64,000 bases of DNA from JAGDMJ01 sp963809695 (GTDB taxonomy: Bacteria > Bacteroidota > Ignavibacteria > UBA10030 > UBA6906), in NCBI GenBank assembly GCA_963809695.1, contig CAWEKI010000004.1:1-64000 (forward strand). The letters run 5' to 3'. Shown one piece after another: positions 58,858 to 64,000 of the stretch; position 1 is the stretch's first letter, and each line of letters opens with the position of its first letter. The notes below the pieces were generated by a model. The model made no database searches. It was given only the letters and a program-made list of their open reading frames with translations, and was not told the origin of the DNA. Made by a program: the position numbers and the translations under genes.

Positions 58858-59522
58858 TCGGCGAGGATATCCGGGCAAGCGTCTTTCGCGACACCAAGAC
58901 ATTCTACGATCACGTGCCGGTCGACCAGGTCGCACGGCAGCTGATTTCTTTTGCGAGGAAATATGCCGGAAATGAAATCCTTGATCTCGGATGTGCGGTC
59001 GGCAACTACAGCCGGCGGCTGGCTTCATTGGGATACCGTGTAAAAGGGGCCGATATCAATCCGGAATACATCCGTATTGCTCGCGAACGGGGGGTGGATG
59101 CCTATACTGTTGAAGGGGATGTTCTCCCCTTCCCTGACAAATCGTTCGACAGCGTGCTCCTCTTTGAGGTTGTCGAACACTTGCCTGATCCTGACCGAGT
59201 GCTCCGCGAAGCCGGGCGCGTTGCCAGAAAGAACGTGATCCTGACCACGCCGAACAGCGAGGGGATTACTGACCTTCAGAGGATGGGATTGATGTACGAG
59301 CATTTCGGCGACCTCGATCACCGCAATTTCTTCACCCCGGAAAGCCTGGGCAAACTCCTGGAGAAACATTTCCCCCGGGTCCATATCAGGCGAGGGGACG
59401 GAATTAATCCGCTGGCGCTCATGCCCTGGAAACCGATACGGGTGCTTGGCGCCGGCCTCGCGCACCTTGGCCTTCTCACGCCAAGGTTCTACTTTCGACT
59501 GTTCGCCGTGGTGGACATCTGA
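58854..59522 (+). CDS. Class I SAM-dependent methyltransferase
   Basis: A 222-residue protein with a Methyltransf_11-type fold. The SAM-binding motif I is LDLGCAVGNYSRRLASLG (about 42-59), followed by GADINPEYIRIARERG (motif II acid), GDVLPFPDKSFDSVLLFEVVEHL and a TTPN motif IV near 140. The location between a GT2 and a flippase gene suggests methylation of a sugar or glycan end, perhaps as a chain terminator. It is coupled to the upstream GT2 gene by ATGA. Confidence 0.88.
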   Translation: MIGEDIRASVFRDTKTFYDHVPVDQVARQLISFARKYAGNEILDLGCAVGNYSRRLASLGYRVKGADINPEYIRIARERGVDAYTVEGDVLPFPDKSFDSVLLFEVVEHLPDPDRVLREAGRVARKNVILTTPNSEGITDLQRMGLMYEHFGDLDHRNFFTPESLGKLLEKHFPRVHIRRGDGINPLALMPWKPIRVLGAGLAHLGLLTPRFYFRLFAVVDI

Positions 59523-59531
59523 AAGCCTGAC

Positions 59532-61091
59532 ATGCCAGAGGCCTTAACCGATATTCCCATGAGCACGACGCCGGGGCGGATTGTGCGAAACACGGTGAGC
59601 AACTCCCTGAGCTTCGGGTTCTTGTTCATCTCCAATCTCTTCCTGCTCCCTTTCATTGTCCATAACCTGGGTGACGCCTATTATGGCAACATCTGGGTCA
59701 TCCTCGGTGCGCTCACGGCCTACATGGGCCTGATTGACCTTGGCACCGGTATGGCCTTTGTGAAGTTCATTTCGGAATACTACACGAAAGGAGATACGAC
59801 CAGCCTTCAGGAAGTGGTGAACACGGGAGTGGCTCTGTATCTTGCAGTCGGTGCGGTGCTGATGGCGGTGACGTGGTTTGCGGGGGACACAATCCTCGGG
59901 CTCGTGGGCGTTCCGGCGAATATTATGGAAGACGCGGTGTTCGTGCTGCGGATCGGCATGGTGGTGTTTATCATCGCCAATGTGGTTTCGCCCCTGACAT
60001 CCGTGCTGATCGGCATCCAGCGCATGGACATCAATGCCTACGTCTCCATTGGAACCCAAACCGTCAGCATTGCGGGAACAGTGTTCGTGCTCCTCAACGG
60101 CTATGGGGTCCGTGGGTTAATACTCAACAACCTGGTCATTGTCCTCCTGAACGCGGTCTGTCTCAGTTGGTTTGCGTTTCGCCTGGTTCCTGTCCTGAGG
60201 ATCGGGATCCGGTATTGCAGACTGAAGATGGCGAGACGCTTTGTTGGCTACGGAGCCAACCTGCAGGTAAGCAAGCTCGCCCAGATTATTCTCTTTCAGA
60301 CGGATCGCATTCTGTGTTTGAGGCTGTTCGGGGCCAGCACCGCGACCTACTACGACATCGGGGCACGGCTGAACAGTGCCGGACGGGCCGTCGGTTTTCT
60401 CTCAGTGTCGGCGCTCGTGCCCGCTGTGGCTGAGCTCGATGCCTTGCAGCACCGCGAAAAGATCATGACGCTCTACAAGCGCGGGTCGAAGTATATCGCC
60501 GTGGTGTCAAGCTTCCTGTTCCTGTTCATCGGGGTGTTCGCGCCGCAGATCATCCGCGTCTGGTTCTGGGACGACAAGTATCTTGCCTCTGTCGCCATTG
60601 TCCGTGTGCTGGCCTTCGGTTATTTTTTCAACATCATGACCGGGGTCGCCAGCTCACTGGCGGCCGGCCTGGGAAAGACAGACTATGACAGGCGGTATGG
60701 AATTTTTACGTCCGTCTTCAACCTTGTAGCGATCATCGGACTTTCGCTGACACTGGGACCCATCGGTGTCGCCCTCGGTACATCGCTTTCCCTTATGCTC
60801 GGCGCCTTCTATTACCTGCGTCTGTTCCACGGCTTCATCCGTGTGTCGTCGGTAGAGGTCTTTCGACTTTTCGGACGTCCGCTCTTGACGGGCATTCTTG
60901 CCAGCGCCGCGGCGTTGATACTTGCCCTGATCCTCCCGGCCTTTGAGGGATCACGGTCGCTGCAGGCGGTGATGCTCGCAGCGATCTTGCTGCTCTATAC
61001 GGGCGTCTTCGCAGCGACCCTGGCGTTCCTTCGCGTTTTCGATTCCTATGACTGGCAGCTGCTCCGCTCCATCAAAGGGAAAACGGCATGA
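59532..61091 (+). CDS. Polysaccharide flippase (Wzx-like)
   Basis: A 519-residue protein with about 14 hydrophobic helices. It opens RIVRNTVSNSLSFGFLFISNLFLLPFIVHNLG, the typical first helix of the polysaccharide_synt family. Charged helix ends and a long loop near 220 (YCRLKMARRFVGYGANLQVSKLAQ) are also typical. It exports the repeat unit of the second glycan cluster. A second ATG, at 59559, is a possible start; neither has a strong ribosome site. It is only loosely similar in sequence to the flippase at 2588-4123, so the two clusters probably make different products. Confidence 0.88.
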   Translation: MPEALTDIPMSTTPGRIVRNTVSNSLSFGFLFISNLFLLPFIVHNLGDAYYGNIWVILGALTAYMGLIDLGTGMAFVKFISEYYTKGDTTSLQEVVNTGVALYLAVGAVLMAVTWFAGDTILGLVGVPANIMEDAVFVLRIGMVVFIIANVVSPLTSVLIGIQRMDINAYVSIGTQTVSIAGTVFVLLNGYGVRGLILNNLVIVLLNAVCLSWFAFRLVPVLRIGIRYCRLKMARRFVGYGANLQVSKLAQIILFQTDRILCLRLFGASTATYYDIGARLNSAGRAVGFLSVSALVPAVAELDALQHREKIMTLYKRGSKYIAVVSSFLFLFIGVFAPQIIRVWFWDDKYLASVAIVRVLAFGYFFNIMTGVASSLAAGLGKTDYDRRYGIFTSVFNLVAIIGLSLTLGPIGVALGTSLSLMLGAFYYLRLFHGFIRVSSVEVFRLFGRPLLTGILASAAALILALILPAFEGSRSLQAVMLAAILLLYTGVFAATLAFLRVFDSYDWQLLRSIKGKTA

Positions 61092-62071
61092 ATGGCACAC
61101 CGAGGCTCTCCGTCATTGTCGTCAACTGGAATACCCGTGATTGCCTGACCTCATGCCTGACGTCTGTTCACGAGGCGCTGTCACGAGCGGGCACACAGGT
61201 CATTGTGGTGGATAACGCGTCGGCAGATGGCAGCGCGCAGATGGTGCGCGACCGCTTTCCGGGTGACCTCCTCGTGGCCAATGAGAAGAATCGTGGTTTC
61301 TCGGGAGGGGTCAACGACGGCCTGAAGCATGCCCGAGGGGAGTACATCCTCATACTGAACCCCGACATCGTCCTCCGGAAAGGGGTCGTGGATAGACTCA
61401 TCTCGTACCTCGATGAGCATCCTGATACCGGTGGGGTCATGCCCTTGCTCAAAAACGTGGACGGATCCGCCCAGAAAGGGTATGTCCGCAGGCTTCCGTC
61501 TTTGATGCAAGTCTTCCTCTTCGCCACCTTGTTGCAGCGGTGGACCGCCCGGAGGCCATATCTTGCCAGCCATTACCTCGAAGCACCACAGGGCGCAGGC
61601 GAGGTCGTGGAGGTGGAGCAAATCCCCGGTGCTTTTCTGTTGACGACGCGAAGGGTCTTCAACACCGTGGGGCCGTTCGATGAAGCTTATCGTCTTTTTT
61701 TTGAGGATGTCGACTGGTGTTCCCGCGCACGCGAAAAGGGCCTGAAGCTCCTCATGCTCCCGTCTCTCGAAGTCACGCATGTCGGCGGGCGCAGCTTTGT
61801 GATGGAAGATGGCAGCTGGATCCTGGCTCGGTATTTTGTCAGTATGGTCACCTACTTCTCACACAGGAAACCTAAGGCGGAAGCGGCGGTGGCGGCCATG
61901 ATCCTTGGCACCAACGCACTTCTCATGTTCGTCAGGCACAGCATCTTCTGGGGGTGGGGGAACGCCGAGACGCGCAGGCGCGCGGCGGTCAATAGGCGGA
62001 CGCACTGGAATGTGCTCCGCCTATTCTACAGGGCGTTTGTTTTGCGGCGGGACGAGGCGCCCTTGCCATGA
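61088..62071 (+). CDS. Glycosyltransferase family 2
   Basis: A 327-residue GT2 enzyme: VIVVNWNTRDCLTSCLTSV near residue 9, VDNASADGSAQM near 39, LNPDIVL near 92, and FDEAYRLFFEDVDWCSRAREKGLK near 198. A hydrophobic segment near 277-293 may attach it to the membrane. It begins inside the stop of the flippase gene (ATGA) and overlaps the next GT2 gene likewise. The acceptor and donor are unknown. Confidence 0.88.
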   Translation: MNGTPRLSVIVVNWNTRDCLTSCLTSVHEALSRAGTQVIVVDNASADGSAQMVRDRFPGDLLVANEKNRGFSGGVNDGLKHARGEYILILNPDIVLRKGVVDRLISYLDEHPDTGGVMPLLKNVDGSAQKGYVRRLPSLMQVFLFATLLQRWTARRPYLASHYLEAPQGAGEVVEVEQIPGAFLLTTRRVFNTVGPFDEAYRLFFEDVDWCSRAREKGLKLLMLPSLEVTHVGGRSFVMEDGSWILARYFVSMVTYFSHRKPKAEAAVAAMILGTNALLMFVRHSIFWGWGNAETRRRAAVNRRTHWNVLRLFYRAFVLRRDEAPLP

Positions 62072-62745
62072 GCCCGACGTCTCAAACGGTGGATGTGTGT
62101 TTGATTATTCCGAACTGGAACGGAGAACAGCATTTGCGCGAATGTCTGGATTCAGTCCGGGAACAATCGCTCTTGCCGAGGCAGACAATTCTGGTGGACA
62201 ACGGCTCAACCGATAATTCGCTGAAACTTGTCGCGGCTGACTATTCGTGGGTCACAGTCCTTGCGCTTTCGGTCAATATGGGCTTCGCGCCAGCGGTTAA
62301 CAGGGGAATTCGTGCGTCGAGCTCTGTGTACGTGGCACTCCTTAACAACAACACCCAGCTGGATCCGGACTGGCTTGTTACATTACTCGACGTGCTGCAG
62401 GATCACCCCGATGACGGCCGCTACAACCGAAGAGAGTACGTGTTTGGTGCTTGTGCGGGTGCCGGATTGTATCGGCGCATCGTTTTCGAGAAAGCCGGCC
62501 TGTTCGATGAAGCCGTTGTAGCGTACTATGAGGATCAGGACCTGGCCTTCCGTGCACAGCTGATGGGATTCCGATGCATGTATGTTCCCGAGGCCCTCTG
62601 CTACCATAAACGCGGAGCCATCGGGAACCTGCTTCCCATGTTTCCCGACCGGACGCAAAAGCGAAATCTTACTGCCTTCTATTTGAAGGACTCTCCCTGG
62701 CAGGTCCAGAAAACACGCTCTGTCGGGCTCAGGTACATCTTATGA
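62068..62745 (+). CDS. Short glycosyltransferase family 2, apparently internally deleted
   Basis: Only 225 residues, against about 300 for its neighbours. The N-terminal donor site is intact (LIIPNWNGEQHLRECLDSV, VDNGSTDNS, LLNNNTQLDPDW). After DHPDDG the usual stretch of about 45-50 residues leading to the acceptor motif is missing, and the sequence jumps to RYNRREYVFGACAGAGLYRR and LFDEAVVAYYEDQDLAFRAQL. The C-terminus after YHKRGA is also short and unlike that of relatives. The frame is open and the ATGA junctions on both sides are kept, so it may still be translated, but activity is doubtful. Confidence 0.75.
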   Translation: MSPTSQTVDVCLIIPNWNGEQHLRECLDSVREQSLLPRQTILVDNGSTDNSLKLVAADYSWVTVLALSVNMGFAPAVNRGIRASSSVYVALLNNNTQLDPDWLVTLLDVLQDHPDDGRYNRREYVFGACAGAGLYRRIVFEKAGLFDEAVVAYYEDQDLAFRAQLMGFRCMYVPEALCYHKRGAIGNLLPMFPDRTQKRNLTAFYLKDSPWQVQKTRSVGLRYIL

Positions 62746-63689
62746 CCGATATATCGATCATCGTTGTGAACCTCAACACGCGAGAACTCCTGCATGAGTG
62801 CCTCGCGTCCGTGTATGCTGAAGGTTCGCAGTTGCGGAACGAGGTGATCGTCATTGACAACGGATCGTCTGACGGAAGCACGGACATGGTACGGAGACAG
62901 TTTCCCGGCGTCCGTCTTGTCATGAACAAGTGGAACGAAGGCTTTGCACGTCCGAACAATGTCGGCATGCAGATGGCGACGGGACGCTATCTCTTTCTTC
63001 TCAACTCGGATGCTGCTCTTCATCCGGGAGCCCTCGGAAGGCTCTCTGCGTTTCTCGATGACCATCCCGCGGCAGGAGGGTGTGGACCCCGCCTCGTCTA
63101 CCCGGATGGCCGGCAACAGCGTTCGGTCAAAGGGTTTCCGAGCCTTTGGACACACTTTTGTGATATGTTCTTGCTGGACAGAGTATTTCCCCATTCTCGG
63201 CTGTTCGGACGAGGGGAGATGATGTATTTCTCGTACGACAGAACCCAGGAAGTAGATCATGTGATGGCTGCGGCCTTTCTCCTCCGGCGCGAAGTCATTG
63301 CAACAGCGGGCGCATTCGACGAGCGCTTTTCGATCTACTACAACGACATGGATTGGTGCTATCGCCTCAAGGGGCACGGCTGGGAAATCTACTATGTACA
63401 CGATGCGGTAGTGACGCACCACGGTGGAAAGACCGTCGAAGCGGTAAACAGAGATTTCTCGTATTTCCATGAGCTGTACGATAACGTGATGCTTTTTTAC
63501 CAGAAGCGCTACGGACGCCGGGGGGTCGTCGCGTACAAGCTGATGCTGGCGGCGGGCTTCTTGATCAGATCCATCGCATGGACGGTTCGATGGTTTGTCC
63601 GGCGCTCGGAGCATACACGGATGATGATGACTTTTTCGTGGAAGAGCCTGGCGACCGGGGTGCGGTTCTGGGTTCCTGTCCGCGGCTGA
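62742..63689 (+). CDS. Glycosyltransferase family 2
   Basis: A 315-residue GT2 enzyme: IIVVNLNTRELLHECLASV near residue 6, IDNGSSDGSTDMV near 38, LLNSDAALHPG near 90, and FDERFSIYYNDMDWCYRLKGHGWE near 199. A hydrophobic stretch near 265-283 could contact the membrane. It is the last of four consecutive GT2-type genes in this cluster and closely resembles the one at 57967. A gap of 30 bases separates it from the next gene. Confidence 0.88.
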   Translation: MTDISIIVVNLNTRELLHECLASVYAEGSQLRNEVIVIDNGSSDGSTDMVRRQFPGVRLVMNKWNEGFARPNNVGMQMATGRYLFLLNSDAALHPGALGRLSAFLDDHPAAGGCGPRLVYPDGRQQRSVKGFPSLWTHFCDMFLLDRVFPHSRLFGRGEMMYFSYDRTQEVDHVMAAAFLLRREVIATAGAFDERFSIYYNDMDWCYRLKGHGWEIYYVHDAVVTHHGGKTVEAVNRDFSYFHELYDNVMLFYQKRYGRRGVVAYKLMLAAGFLIRSIAWTVRWFVRRSEHTRMMMTFSWKSLATGVRFWVPVRG

Positions 63690-63719
63690 ACTGCTGAGTC
63701 CCACAATAGGAAAAAGACC

Positions 63720-64000
63720 ATGGCGAACTTCCGCCACTCGATCCACAATCTTGTCCTCGATGTACGACGTTTGCTGCATCTTTTCTCCCGGTTGGACCGC
63801 GACGCGGTTGCCGCTCACTACCTCAAGGGAACCGGCCTGGAGATTGGCGCACTGCACAATCCTCTCAAAGTGCCACCGGCCGTTACAGTGCGCTACGTGG
63901 ACCGAATGCCGGTTGCGGAATTGCGAAGACAGTACCCCGAACTCGCGTCATACAATCTCGTCGAGGCCGACATCATTGACAACGGCGAGAAACTGACCAC
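63720..64000 (+). CDS. Methyltransferase-like protein, partial (runs off the window)
   Basis: The first 93 residues only. AGGAAAAAG precedes the ATG at 63720. The segment GTGLEIGALHNPLKVPP near residue 38 is a SAM-binding-like glycine-rich motif (LEIGALHNP) found in a family of methyltransferase-domain proteins in polysaccharide clusters, followed by VRYVDRMPVAELRRQYPEL. The 3' part is outside the window, so neither full length nor catalytic residues can be judged. It probably modifies the glycan made by the preceding enzymes. Confidence 0.7.
   Translation, partial: MANFRHSIHNLVLDVRRLLHLFSRLDRDAVAAHYLKGTGLEIGALHNPLKVPPAVTVRYVDRMPVAELRRQYPELASYNLVEADIIDNGEKLT

Overview
The window looks like a chromosomal segment of a high-GC member of the Bacteroidota/Ignavibacteria group. 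This rests on type IX secretion (T9SS) C-terminal sorting domains with YPNPF motifs, two PorV/PorQ-family outer-membrane proteins, a PorU/gingipain-like C25 peptidase, and alternative complex III (actABCDEF) in place of a bc1 complex. No tRNA, rRNA, CRISPR array, transposase or phage gene was seen. Most genes are high in GC; the clear exceptions are most of the TPR-CHAT gene (about 41.1-43.8 kb) and the intergenic block at 44.9-45.7 kb.

Layout. 0.3-1.9 kb: an outer-membrane protein and a lipoprotein of unknown function. 2.2-14.6 kb: a surface-glycan operon (flippase, GT4, GT2, GT4, GT9, WecG/TagA-type transferase) ending in a 1776-residue PorU-like C25 peptidase that also carries an ILEI/FAM3-like domain. 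14.8-17.5 kb: aspartate kinase, a broken citrate synthase fragment, and CorA. 17.5-27.5 kb: one respiratory block, ccoS-N-O-P (cbb3 oxidase) running directly into actABCDEF. 27.6-33.7 kb: a second aspartate kinase, endonuclease III, two GT9 transferases and DUF1207/DUF2279-like envelope proteins. 33.9-38.7 kb, minus strand: lipoprotein, T9SS-exported beta-propeller, two PorV/PorQ paralogues and a periplasmic thioredoxin, behind a leader that looks like an attenuator. 39.0-44.8 kb: ECF sigma factor, membrane anti-sigma-like TPR protein, secreted and membrane-anchored TPR-CHAT protease, and a convergent site-2 protease. 44.9-47.8 kb: AT-rich divergent promoter region with a small repeat-peptide locus, an unknown membrane protein with an apparent frameshift, and an AAA+ regulator lacking GAFTGA. 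47.9-56.8 kb: GT2, M16 peptidase, alanine-type aminotransferase, nuoGHI and a CNNM/CorC protein. 56.8-64 kb: a second glycan cluster (wecB, four GT2s, flippase, two methyltransferase-like proteins), running off the end.

The most interesting unit is the sigma / anti-sigma / TPR-CHAT / S2P neighbourhood. Its predicted topology fits regulated intramembrane proteolysis, with a caspase-like CHAT enzyme at the site-1 step. It is conceptually similar to the CRISPR type III-E craspase and sigma-factor arrangement, but has no CRISPR component here. This is an inference from domains, topology and gene order.

A recurrent promoter architecture can be read by eye: TTGxxx, exactly 17 bases, then TATATT or a close variant. 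It occurs upstream of many of the transcription units.
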